Positions 46,597-57,633 of a stretch of DNA of 64,000 nucleotides are shown here, piece by piece (the stretch's first letter is position 1; every line of letters starts with the position of its first letter). Position numbers and translations under genes: made by a program. A model generated the notes under the pieces. The model was not told the origin of the DNA. It worked only from the letters and a program-made list of their open reading frames with translations, and searched no databases. This stretch comes from Casuarina equisetifolia (taxonomy: Eukaryota; Streptophyta; Magnoliopsida; Fagales; Casuarinaceae): contig CM052357.1 of NCBI GenBank assembly GCA_028551475.1, positions 15,857,931-15,921,930 on the forward strand, read 5' to 3'.

Positions 46597-49155
46597 ATGC
46601 CAAAATCCACCATATCCACAGCTGCCGACCCAGACGCCCCCATCGTCGAGGACATCACCAATGATCCTCCATCTCCTACTCCCCAACAACCGGGCCTCTC
46701 TTCTGGGCTGTCTCCCTCCATAGGCTTGGACCCCACTAGTCCAGCTCCCACCACCACACCACCTCTCCCCTGGTCCTACTGGGCCCCTTACCTCTATCCC
46801 TCTGGTGTTGGACCCTCCTTGGCCCAGTCCAATACTGGACCCTCTCTCCACCCTCACCCACCTTTTCCCACCCAACACCCCCCTCCTGGGCCCGACCCAT
46901 CTCTTCCGGGCCCCGTCCTCCCTGGATCGAGTTGGATCCCTCCTGGTTCTTTCGCTCCACCGGGTCACCCGGATGGGTTCGGTGTTCCAGGTTCGAGTCC
47001 AAATCCCTACCCGTTTTCCCAACCCCTATTCGTTCCGTATTCCGCCGCCACCAGCGGCGGCGGCGGTCGCCCTGAACCAGACGACCCCCTCTACACTGCT
47101 ATTTCCGACGGTCTGAATCTCCGTCTCATCACCCACATCCTCACCGGTGCCAGTAACTATGCCGTTTGGTCCCGCGACATCCAATGCGCCCTCGTCACGA
47201 AGGACAAGGATGGTTTCCTCAACGGCACCGTTCCTCCTCCTTCCGACCCCAAACTCGCTCGGTAGTGGCAAAAATGTTCGCAACTTGTCCGAACTTGGAT
47301 TGGGAACTCCCTTTTGCCCGATGTCACCGCCGCTCTCCCTCCCACCGAAGACGCCCAAATTATTTGGGACGGTCTCTATGAACTCTATGGTCAAACCGAT
47401 CAAGTCCGATTGTTTCAGATCGACCAATCTTTGGCCGATCTGAAACAGGGTAACCTTTCGGTCACCGCGATCTACAATCGCTTCGCTGCTTTATGCAACG
47501 AACGCGATCAGGCCGAGGAATCTCTCGAAGGCCCCGATGCGACTTTACGGCAATATCATCAGATCAAAGAACAGAACCGCCTAATTCGATTTTTATTGAG
47601 TTTGAATGAAACTTACAGTTCCTTTCGATCTCAGATTCTTGCGATGGAGCCCTCCCCGTCGTTGCAGCGCCTCTTCCACTTGGCTGTTCAAGAGGAGAAC
47701 CAACGATTGGCGTCGTCGGAATAGCTTCGTGTCGGCGATTCGGTGATTCTGGCCGTTCGTGCGACCGCAGCTCAACGCGCTCTCGCTTCTCGCGAGAGAA
47801 GCAGCTGGACTACGCATGTGGCTCTAGGGTTCTCTGAGCCTGACTCACGAGACCCCCTATCTCGCGTGGACGGCCTCGATGGAAACCCTAGATCCAACAA
47901 CCCTCCTTTGTTTGACTCCGCGCCTCCATTTGACGGTTATCAGCGCGCGACCATTGCACCCGCAGTCAAGCAATCGTACGGCGGGCATTTTTCATCCAGT
48001 TCGCACGGATCAGACGGTCCAAACGCACCCCGCGGTTGATCCACCGGTCCAAATAATTTATTTTGCGAATTTTGTAAACGTTGCAATCATACGAAGGATC
48101 GATGTTGGAAATTACATGGAAAACCTTCTGATCGTGATCAATTCGATCCAAAGGTCATCTCAAATGCTGTGATCTCTTCTGATGGGTCCAATTCCTTACT
48201 TAGTGAGGCCCAACTTCAACAAATCATGCAAGCCTTCAACTAGAATGATACTCCGGATAAAATTGCCAGCTTTGCAGGTACCTCAGTTTGTTTTTCAAGC
48301 TCACTTTCACCTACTGCATGGATTATTGATTCAGGTGCCAGTAATCACATCATTTGCAACCAAAAATTTTTCTCCAAAATTCATACTACCCATCCTTCTA
48401 CTTCTGTTAGTCTCCCTAACGGGAATATTACCTCTGTCACTCATATTGGTGACGTCTCTCTTAGCCCTCATCTCACCCTTAAAAATGTACTTTTTGTTCT
48501 CAAATTTCACTTTAATCTCATCTCCGTTTCCAAACTTTGTTGTCATAATGATTGTCGACTTATCCTCGATCCAAATTTTTGTGTTTTTTAGGCCCGTTCG
48601 ACTGGCAAACTGATGGGCTTGGGTAGTGTCAATCAAGGCCTATATTTTTGGGTTCCTTTTCCTGTAAATTTTAGTTTCCCTTCTTGTAGTTCCCCGAAAA
48701 AGGGCACCTTTTGTAATGCCAATTTAAATAATAATAATTTTCTTCTTCATCAGCAATTGGGTCATAGTGCCTCTTCTCCTTTTCCCACTTGTCCCATTTG
48801 CCCCCTTGCCAAACAATCCCGCCTTCCATTTCCCTCTATCACTTCTCGTGCCACTTCCCTTTTCTCCCTCATTCACCTCGATATTTGGGGTCCTTATCAC
48901 ACCCCTCATCGTGATGGTTCTCGTTTCTTTCTCACCCTTGTTGATGATTTTTCTCGCGGTACGTGGGTCTTCCTTATGCAATCCAAGTCCCAAGTCTTAA
49001 CTCATCTCACCCGTTTTTTTACTCTCATCCACACCTAATTTCACACTTCCATTCAGCGCATTCGCACTGACAATGCCTATGACTTCTTTAACCATACATG
49101 TTCTTCCTTCTTCTCTTCCTGTGGCATTCTCCATGAGAGCTCCTGTACCTACACC
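46597..49155 (+). pseudogene. Copia-2 gag-protease-integrase with many stops
   Basis: One frame from ATG 46597 carries, in order, a Pro-rich N-terminus, gag (LITHILTGASNYAVWSRDIQ; LYELYGQTDQVRLFQIDQSL; IRFLLSLNETYSSFRSQILA), a zinc knuckle CEFCKRCNHTKDRCWKLHGK (48064-48123), protease WIIDSGASNHIICN with the D-S-G box intact (48321-48362), and integrase HLDIWG, RTDNAYDF. In-frame stops are at 47263, 47722, 48037, 48241, 48589 and 49036. Most look like single C-to-T or G-to-A changes of Gln, Arg or Trp codons. At about 49155 one base is lost just before the segment encoding [13 protein letters not shown], so the catalytic Glu survives but in another frame. Confidence 0.92.
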
Positions 49156-51581
49156 CCCAACAAAATGGGGTTGTTGAACGCAAACACCGTCATCTCCTTA
49201 AGGTTGCTCGAGCCTTCAAATACCAAGCCTCCATTCCTGAATGTTTTTAGGGCGATTGTGTGATCACTGCCGCTTACCTAATCAATCGCATGCCATCTCG
49301 TGTGCTTGCTTACAAAACCCCCTTTGAGCTACTTTTTGGTAAGGCCCCCGACACTGCTCATCTTCGTGTGTTTGGATGCCTCTGCTATTCTACTACTATT
49401 GGCCCTCGGGACAAATTGGGTCCCCGCGCCACACGCTGCATTTTTATGGGTTACCCATCCTTACAGAAAGGGTATCGTGTTTACGATCCTTCTACAGACA
49501 AGTTCTTTATCAGTCGTGATGTGGTATTTCATGAAGCTATTTTTCCCTTCCAGTCTCCACCGGTTTCAGATGGCCCCTTTGAGTCTTTTCTCAGACCTCG
49601 GCCTTTCTTATTTGAAACTGATGATGCTGCTGCTCCTACTTTACTGCCTCTCCTTGGGCCTCCTGCTTTGGGTCCCCCACCGATTGTGCCCTCTACAGAT
49701 CCCCTGATCTCTCCTACTGCTGACCAGTCTCTAGATATGGCCTCTGAGGTTCCTTCTCCTACGGTTCCTACTGATGACTCCTTGGCCATTGTTCTGTATC
49801 AGCCGCCTCCTTGTCCTCTGACTTCTCCAGTTGTGGTCCCTCGTCGATTTGGCCGTCCTACTCGTCCACCTACTTGGACCAAGGACTATCTCTGTTCTTC
49901 TACAGCCTTAACTAGCACTCGCTATCCCATTTCTGATTACACTGGTTTTGGTCGTCTTTCACCTGACCATTTTTGTTGCATCAGTCGCCTCTCCGCTGAA
50001 GTTGAACCCAACTTTTATCATGAGGCTGTTAAGCATCCCAAGTGGCAGCAGGCCATGGCGGATGAACTTCGTGCTCTTGCTGATAATCGCACTTGGGATG
50101 TGGTCCCTCGCCCATCTCACCGCCGACCTATTGGTTGTAAATGGGTCTACAAGATCAAATATCGGGCCGATGGCTCGATCGAGTGGTACAAGGCTCGGCT
50201 TGTGGCCAAGGGTTTTACGCAACAAGAAGGTTTTGATTATCAGGATACCTTTTCTCCCGTTGCCAAAGAAGGTACTGTGCGCACCTTTCTTTCTATTGCT
50301 GCCACTCGCGACTGGTCTCTTCATCATATGGATGTCCACAATGCATTTTTTCATGGTGATTTGACTGAAGAGATTTACATGGACCTTCCACCGGGTTTAC
50401 GCAGACAGGGGGAGTCTAGGGTTTGTCGTCTCCGTAAATCCCTATATGGTCTTAAGCAAGCTTCTCGGCAATGGTATGCCAAATTCACTTCGGCCCTTAC
50501 CTCTGCACAGTTCCGTCAATCTCGGCATGATTACGCCTTCTCCATTTGGCGCAAAGGTACATCATCTATCTACCTTTTGATTTATGTTGATGACATCTTG
50601 ATCACCAGAAATGACATTCCAGCCATTGAACGCTTTAAGAAATTTCTACACTCCACTTTCTGCATTAAGGATTTGGGACCTCCCAAATATTATTTGGGCA
50701 TTGAAATTGCCCACTCTAAGAAGGGCATTTGCCTCAGCCAACGTAAGTTCATCCTGGAGATTATTTCTGAAGTTGGTTTATCTGGATGCAAGCCCGCTGT
50801 CATTCCATTTGAGCAGAACTTGAATCTTACAACACCTAAGTATGACGATGGAATATCTTTTCCCGATGCGGATCCCCCACTTAAGGATCCGACGAGCTAT
50901 AAGAGGTTGGTTGGAAAATTCATTTATCTCACTATGACGAGACTTGATATATGTTATGCCGTTCAAATCCTTAGCCAATTCATGCACAATCCAAAACAGT
51001 CTCACATGAATGCAGCCTTAAAGGTAGTGAAATACCTAAAAGGATATCCAGGTTTAGGAATTCTTTTATCTCGAGATTGCAACATGGAAATGAAAGCTTA
51101 TTGTGACACCGACTACGCCACTTGTCCTATGAGCAGGAGATCAACGACCGGATTTTGTATCAAGTTTGGAAATTCTCTGCTATCTTGGAAAACAAAGAAG
51201 CAATCAACTATTTCGCTATCTTCTGCTGAGTCTGAATATCATGCCATGGCCAAGACCACTTGTGAAGTTATTTGGTTAAGAGGACTACTTCAAGACCTAG
51301 GTATTCGGCTGAAAGGCCCTACACTCTTGTTCTGTGACAATGATGCCGCTCTTAAACTTGCGGCAAATCCTATGGTTCATGAACGGACTAAACACATCGA
51401 AGTAGATTGTCATTTCACGAGAGATAAAATCCAAGAAGGAGTTATCAAAACACAAGAAATCAGAATTACGGAACAGCCTGCTGACATCTTCACCAAGGCC
51501 CTCTGTCAGAGACAACACACGTATCTATTAAACAAGCTTGGCGTGTTAGACGTTTACAAACCGCCAAAACCGCCAGCTTGA
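49156..51581 (+). pseudogene. Copia-2 integrase C-terminus, reverse transcriptase and RNase H (open for 773 codons)
   Basis: After a stop at 49248 (TAG, probably from Trp), the frame is open from 49251 to 51581. Domains: integrase end (ITAAYLINRMPSRVL, RVFGCLCYSTTIGPRDKLGP, RCIFMGYPSLQKGYRVYDP), a Pro-rich linker, RT from about residue 290 (NRTWDVVPRPSHRRPIGCKW; ARLVAKGFTQQEGFDYQDTF; MDVHNAFFHGDL; LYGLKQASRQWYAKF; LLIYVDDILITRND near residue 440, catalytic Asp pair intact; YYLGIEIAHSKKGICLSQ) and RNase H (SSAESEYHAMAKTTCEVIWL; KHIEVDCHFTRDKI; EQPADIFTKALCQRQ). No ATG need be sought since this is the tail of a polyprotein. The catalytic residues I can identify in RT and RNase H are normal, but no product is expected without the upstream half. 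Confidence 0.93.
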
Positions 51582-51588
51582 GGGGGAG
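51580..51588 (+). other. Copia-2 polypurine tract
   Basis: GAGGGGGAG abuts the 3' LTR, just after the RNase H stop codon. Confidence 0.85.
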
Positions 51589-51823
51589 TGTTGGAGATAC
51601 GTGATTATATTTCTATATTGATTATTATTCTTACCATTGGTGATGTAATTGTTAAGGAATTATTTGTGTAGTTGGTAGGCAATTATTTTTATTTCTTTAT
51701 TTGTATTTTCCATCTTTGTATATCCCTACTTTATAAAGGGACATCCTATGTACATCTTTATTCATTCAATAGAATACACGAGGGTTCTCACAGTCATGCT
51801 CTCTTTCCTCTCCCTTTGTGACA
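51589..51823 (+). repeat. Copia-2 3' LTR (235 bp), pointing at the CYP78A gene
   Basis: Nearly identical to 46170-46404 and followed by the CTTTT duplication. Its TATA box at about 51730-51739 would drive transcription rightwards, towards 52633. Confidence 0.97.
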
Positions 51824-51828
51824 CTTTT

Positions 51829-52530
51829 AAATATATTTGGTTTGTAAAAAAGTATCCATTCTACTTTGTTCAATCTTTAGTCTAAAATATATTATGAATT
51901 TAATGGAATATTAATAATAAAAATCTCATATGAAAATGATAGAATAATTGTTAATATTAAATATGAAAATTATTTTTTAATTTTTGAGTTAATTTTTAAA
52001 TTAGACTATAAATTTATTTATTAAGTGACTTTAAATAAATGAACTCATTTATTTATAGGTTATTATTTCAAGCTTTTATGTTTTTTTTTATATGGGAGTT
52101 CAGATTTAGTAAAAATACATGTTTACCTTTTTTTATCATTTCAGCTTGAGTCACTAAGACAATTGTCTCAGAAATATAAGTCTTTTCATGATCGAGGAGA
52201 TGCGTACATGCCTTAAAATATACTTTTGAAATATGTGAATATGTAAAGTACAGGGAGGATGTTTGGTGGGTGCTGACATCCGTGTAAGTTGTCACAACGC
52301 TGGCCCACGACATTTTGAACGTCAGCATGTTGGCGAATTTGCATCCCAGGTTCCCAGAGCCTGCCAATTACATTTCCGAAAGTTGAATATTTAACCTTTT
52401 ACCTCTGGCCATGGGCTCCCGGCGGCGCGACTGGAAAACTCCACCAGTGTATTGGAATACTGCGCATCCATTACGGTCCTACTTGGTAGTATAACCGTAA
52501 TTTTTATTAGGCGACCGTCTAAACCTCTTC
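51829..52530. other. Upstream region of the CYP78A gene
   Basis: The first ~250 bp are very AT-rich; from about 52150 the composition becomes mixed, consistent with a promoter. No ORF of note. No regulatory motif beyond the TATA box can be supported by eye. Confidence 0.5.
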
Positions 52531-52538
52531 TATATAAA
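52531..52538 (+). promoter_or_regulatory. TATA box of the CYP78A gene
   Basis: TATATAAA stands 95-102 bases upstream of the start codon in a C/T-rich context, so transcription probably starts near 52560-52570 and leaves a leader of about 65-70 bases. Confidence 0.8.
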
Positions 52539-52632
52539 GCAACCAAGCCCGGCTGGTTTTGCCGCAGAATCAAGCAAAAGCCACTCTTCTCTCGGTGTGC
52601 TTGTCTCTATGCTCTCAACCTTAACCTCCACC

Positions 52633-54647
52633 ATGAGTACACACATAGAAAGTCTCTGGGTATTCGCTCTCGCTTCCAAATGCCTTGCTTTTACACAAGC
52701 AAATTTTGCATGGCCAATATTAGTTGTGTGTATGCTGGCTTGGCTAGCCATGACCCTGATTTACTGGGCTCACCCTGGTGGCCCAGCTTGGGGTAGACAA
52801 AGTTGGAGAAGAGGAAGATCATCCTCTGTAGCCAGGAAGCCAATAGCTGGTCCAAGAGGATTACCTATTGTGGGCAGCATGAACCTCATGGCCTCCCTTT
52901 CTCACCATCGGATCGCTGCCGCCGCTGAAGCGTGTCGAGCCAAGCGGCTCATGGCCTTTAGCCTCGGGGATACTCGTGTTATCGTCACGTGTGACCCCGA
53001 CGTGGCGAAAGAAATACTCAACAGCTCAGTTTTTGCTGATCGTCCCGTAAAGGAGTCCGCCTATAGCCTGATGTTCAACAGGGCAATTGGGTTCGCTCCG
53101 TACGGGGTCTATTGGCGAACCCTCCGCAGAATCGCGGCCACTCACCTTTTTTCCCCAAAACAAATCAAAGCTTCTGAGGCTCAGAGGTTTAAAATCGCTT
53201 CCCAAATGGCGTCAATGTTTGGAGACCAAGGAGAAAGCTTCAGTGTCCGTGAAATTCTTAAACGTGCTTCGCTAAACAACATGATGTGCTCCGTGTTTGG
53301 ATGCAAATACAGACTGGATTCCTTGAACGGCGAAGTTGAAGAGCTACAGAGACTGGTGGGTGAAGGATACGAGTTATTAGGTTTGCTGAATTGGTCAGAC
53401 CACCTCCCATGGTTAGTTGATTTTGATGCTCAAGAAATCCGGTCCAGGTGCTCTGAACTAGTTCCAAAAGTGAACCGGTTTGTTTGCCGAATCATCGCCC
53501 AGCACCGGGCTCAAAACGCTGAAAGAAACCGGGATTTTGTTGACGTTTTGCTCTCTCTACAAGGTCCAGAAAGGTTATCGGACTCCGATATGATCGCGGT
53601 GCTTTGGGTAAGCGTTCTTTTGTTGATATATTTTTTCGTTCGGTCGCGCATTTGTTTATCTTTTGTTTATATATCAATTACATATACATATATTTTGGGG
53701 TCAAAGTGATCAAAATACAATGCATCCTAAAGGATCCAAGGACCAGGCCCACATATGGCTGAGAACATAAACTCGATTTCTATCCTGTTCCATCCTGTAA
53801 CAAAAACGAACAAAAAGAGATTTGATGATTACTCGAGTCCTACCTTAGTCGTGTTTTTCATTTCATTTAAGATGCAAATTTAAGATCCGAGCCACGGACA
53901 CACATATCATTCTTCTTTCTTGTTTGCTTGGTTTTGATTTATGGTCCAAAATATTGCAGACAGAAGAATGAGATTCACTAAACAATGTTGTCCTGGGGCT
54001 TACTTTTGGTGTAGGAAATGATTTTTAGGGGGACAGATACAGTGGCGGTTTTGATCGAGTGGATACTGGGAAGGATAGTGCTTCATCCTGATGTCCAGTC
54101 AAAGGTCCATGATGAACTCGATAGGGTCGTTGGGAAGTCCCGCGCCGTGGCTGAGGCAGATGTTGGGGCGTTGGTGTATCTTGCGGCTGTGGTGAAGGAG
54201 GTGTTAAGGCTACACCCACCTGGCCCGCTACTGTCGTGGTCACGGTTGGCCATCGATGATACAACCATTGATGGGTATCACGTGCCCCGGGGGACCACCG
54301 CAATGGTGAACATGTGGGCGATAGCAAGGGACGCAGAAGTGTGGCAAGATCCACTTGAATTTATGCCCGACAGGTTCGTGACAGGGGAAGGGGGGGTGGA
54401 GTTCTCTGTGCTTGGGTCGGATCTTAGGCTGGCCCCATTTGGGTCGGGGAGACGGACCTGCCCAGGCAAGACCCTTGGGCTGACCACCGTGAGCTTTTGG
54501 GTCGCGTCACTTTTACACGAGTACGAATGGCTGCCATCAGATCAGAACCCCGTTGACCTATCTGAGGTACTGAAGCTGTCTTGTGAGATGGCGAATCCTC
54601 TCACCGTTCAAGTGCGCCCAAGGCGTAGCTTCGGCGTTGCTCAGTGA
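52633..54647 (+). CDS. Cytochrome P450, CYP78A family (CYP78A6/A8/A9-like)
   Basis: Exons 52633-53607 and 54015-54647, with a GT-AG phase-0 intron, give 535 residues, normal for CYP78A. An N-terminal ER anchor (about residues 25-45) is followed by a basic stretch and the hinge [13 protein letters not shown] (70-82). Then come WRTLRR in helix C (Trp161), FRGTDT in helix I (329-334), E-x-x-R at Glu387/Arg390, PDRF (443-446) and the heme loop [10 protein letters not shown] (467-476), with Cys474 as iron ligand. [20 protein letters not shown] and [15 protein letters not shown] are strongly CYP78A-like. CYP78A enzymes (KLUH/CYP78A5, EOD3/CYP78A6, CYP78A9) promote organ, seed and fruit growth by making an unidentified mobile signal; the substrate is unknown. 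An in-frame ATG at 52609 exists, but 52633 has better context (CCACCATGA) and fits family N-termini. The conserved intron position, after ...IAVLW and before EMIFRG, supports the model. No damage is seen. Confidence 0.96.
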
Positions 54648-54840
54648 TTAAACATGATGATCACAGGGATGACCCTGCTCTGTCTGTTTGTCTCTCTCTC
54701 TCCCTCTCCCTCTCTCTGGGTGCCAGTTATCTGATTGCATTATCTGTTTTGCATTTGACTACTGTAGATAGTGGTGAAATTCCAGTAAGTCTTTATTTTC
54801 CCCTCTCACCCTCACTGTGCTGTGGTGATCCTCACTGTTA
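54648..54840 (+). other. Probable CYP78A 3' UTR with a CT-rich tract
   Basis: A pyrimidine-rich tract (about 54688-54718) follows the stop codon; a plausible poly-A signal lies slightly further on. Confidence 0.4.
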
Positions 54841-54861
54841 AAAACCGCGGTGTCTCTCTTG

Positions 54862-54867
54862 AATAAA
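54862..54867 (+). terminator. Candidate polyadenylation signal of the CYP78A gene
   Basis: AATAAA lies 215 bases after the stop codon, within the usual range for a plant 3' UTR. There is no transcript evidence. Confidence 0.4.
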
Positions 54868-54883
54868 ATTGCTTTGTTCACAA

Positions 54884-54903
54884 TCTCTCTCTCTCTCTCT
54901 CTC
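54884..54903. repeat. (TC)n microsatellite
   Basis: Ten perfect TC dinucleotides just downstream of the CYP78A gene. Confidence 0.95.
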
Positions 54904-57601
54904 GTCTCTCTCCCACGTGACAGCAAAAAGAACTTTGTCTTTTGGAGATGTGGAACTTCTCGTCTTCCACACGGTTTGGGACCCTTTCCATTTTGCAAGA
55001 AGCGGACGCTCTTTATTTAAAAAAAAAAAACACTGTTCCGACTGCTCCCTCATTTAGGACAGAAACTTCCCAAGACGCACCTTCCAACTACCGGACACGT
55101 CTTCTTCGCCAAGCCTCAGCCCAGAATCTTTTGAGGTGGCATCGAATGGTCAAGAAATCTCCCCCAATTTCACATGGCATTGCCCACATTCGTTGGTGCC
55201 GAGTGTTGGGTAGGATTTTCTGGTGATCTTCATCTGACCGTCTTGGAATACCCCCTTTTTATCGTTAAACGGACGAGATTGAGATCCTCAGCTCATACCA
55301 ACTTCAGTGGCTGTCTGCAGAACGTACATAAAAGCTATATCTCCCTTGCGGGTTGATAGGCGACGTACGAAGAAAAATAGAACGACCATGTTTCGCGCAA
55401 TCAAACGAAATGGTTGGCAGAATTAACAGAGTCTAGTAACGTATGTAGCGATAAGCATGATCCTGCTCTCTTAATTTGATACTGCTTATTTTAGTGAAGG
55501 AAAGAGGAGCTTCCCTTCGCTCATCCAAAGGAAAAGCTACACGACACCTTTGCGCGTAATTTACGTACATATACACCAGTTGACCGACTAGACGTTTTGT
55601 CTTATTAAGTCCAGGCTTAGAAAAAAATAAAAAATAAATAAAGAAATTCAGCAACTCACAGGATGAAGTGCACAGGAATCAACATAGCATGGAATTCGCT
55701 GTTATGCTTTGTACTCCTTTGTTAGCCATTGAACCTGGCAGTATGTACATTTGAAAAATTGGTAGAAACACTAGTTCAGGGGGATCATGCCCTAGACCGC
55801 CAGGGACAAAGACCTTTGGTTTATCTTGCTATACTATTTGGAAGTGGTTGGTTTCTGGCCTCTGAACCCTTCCGGCTATTCGGAGACATTGCTTCGCAAC
55901 ATATTACTATGACCCCCTGCAAATTCTGGTGACTTGGACATCTTCAAGAATTGCAAAAATGGCTCGATAATAGTAGTGAATCATAAATATTACAGTATTT
56001 CGTTGAATCGTCCTTGTATAAACCTTCTGTTAAAGTAAATAGGTAGGAAACGTTGACGAAACTTTTCCCACAAGCAAACACCTTCTTGGGCGCGTTTCAT
56101 TCACAACGAAACCACGATGGATTTATCATCTCTGAGAGCCCTCAAAACCTTTGAATCTTGAGGCTCTTCGATCTTCGTCTCCTGTTCCGTTTCTCAATTC
56201 TCTTTAATGTCATCCCTACATCTCTTCTACCTTATGTTATCGTTTATTTGAAGAGACAAGATACTGTTAAATGGATTAATTCGAAGAATTGAATATTAGA
56301 TAGTTGAAATATGTTGGATGATCCTGACTGTCAAAAGTAAGAGTTTTGTAATAATCTTGTTTAGTATATCTTTTAAAGTCATATTGTATCACATTTAGAG
56401 GGAAAAAAATAGAAGAAGATTTAATAATAAAAGTTTAAACAATTTGACTATTATTGCTAAAATTAAGAAAAATGTAAGAGGAAAGATTTTATCTATTAGA
56501 GGAGTAAAGTCTATAAATATAATAAATTTTTATAAGAGTTTTAAAATTTGTCAAATGCAGTATTTGAGCTTAAATGATGATATTATAAGTGAATAATTTT
56601 GTAACTTTTTACGGTAATATATAATTTTTAAGCTTTCGCCAAAAAAATAAAAAATAAAAGATGCCATTCTTCATTGATTCTTTGCATTCAAGGATCTTGT
56701 TTCCCTATATAACAGTCCTAACCCAATGCATTCCTTACTCCTTTCAAGAATTAGTAGTGCTAATTATTTTATAAACAACTTTACAATCTCATGCCTTAGT
56801 AATGTAAGACAGATATCACACATTGTAATAACCACTCTTGTCATGATAGATAATTATTGAACCATTATGATGTCATATGGTGGATTTAGGATTTAACATT
56901 GTCTACAAGGGTGGCAAGAGAAGAGTTTAGACTTTAATATCATTTTAAAAAACTCATTATCTAATTCAAAAATTGATTCAAAGTTATTGTTGTTTATTAT
57001 CTTATTTTATCTTATCTTATCAACGTGAGACATATATCCCATAACATAATATGACCCATGCGTGTCTGTCTCAATTGTAAGCTCATATTTCACCATAAAG
57101 TTCTGTTCCAAACTCCCCAAAACGAATCAAACATGCAAAACTGAGGTCCAGATGGTTTGAACACTGCCAATTCCATATGCTGGTCTTTCTCCGGGCCAAG
57201 GGACTAACGGGAACTAAAGCTGATCACCTGCTATCAAATCCATCACTTCAGATGGTTTCACTGGGATCGACTTCACTTTGTCTATTGACTCTGCAGGTTT
57301 AATGGTGTGAATCCGGCCAATTCCATCGGTTTTATATCCTATTTTAATGAAAACGGAATTGCAAATAAAAATTGAAAAGTCTTTGGATGATCAACCAACT
57401 ACTTCTTCTCGGTGTATAAATCAGACAAGTTATGGCCAGAAAGAACGTAGTCTAGGTTATCAAAAAGAGAATTAATTTTGTGCTCTACATCAGAACTATC
57501 TGTGATGGATTAGGTTCAACAAGATTCCTATCCTATTAAACAACATCTTCCAACATTTTTGGAAACAGCATGAACGGTTAATAATGAAGGAGGCTTTGAA
57601 G

Positions 57602-57602
<1 letters not shown>

Positions 57603-57630
<28 letters not shown>
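57603..57630. repeat. (TC)14 microsatellite
   Basis: Fourteen perfect TC units, a likely length-variable marker. Confidence 0.95.

Positions 57631-57633
<3 letters not shown>

Larger units (their letters stand above)
46170..51823 (+). mobile_element. Copia-2: complete, recent Ty1/Copia retrotransposon
   Basis: It is bounded by 235-bp LTRs that differ at about two positions (T/C near the start, and C/A in the GTTACGG/GTTAAGG stretch) and flanked by the perfect pentamer CTTTT (46165-46169 and 51824-51828). Primer site, gag, protease, integrase, RT, RNase H and polypurine tract are all in place. The gag-to-integrase half holds at least seven stops and one frameshift, whereas the last 773 codons are open. 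It is the youngest insertion in the window and lies about 0.8 kb upstream of the CYP78A gene, in the same orientation. Confidence 0.97.

Noticed and set aside
46991-47001. GGTTCGAGTCC, a perfect tRNA B-box match
   Set aside because: It lies inside the Copia-2 gag frame; no A box at the right distance and no acceptor stem can be formed, so it is chance within coding sequence.
46540-47022. Minus-strand ORF of 160 residues, plus overlapping ones
   Set aside because: It is the mirror of the Pro-rich Copia-2 gag; C-rich codons give long open frames on the opposite strand. No domain is seen.
52609-52632. Earlier in-frame ATG of the CYP78A gene
   Set aside because: It would add eight residues absent from related N-termini and its context is poorer than that of 52633.
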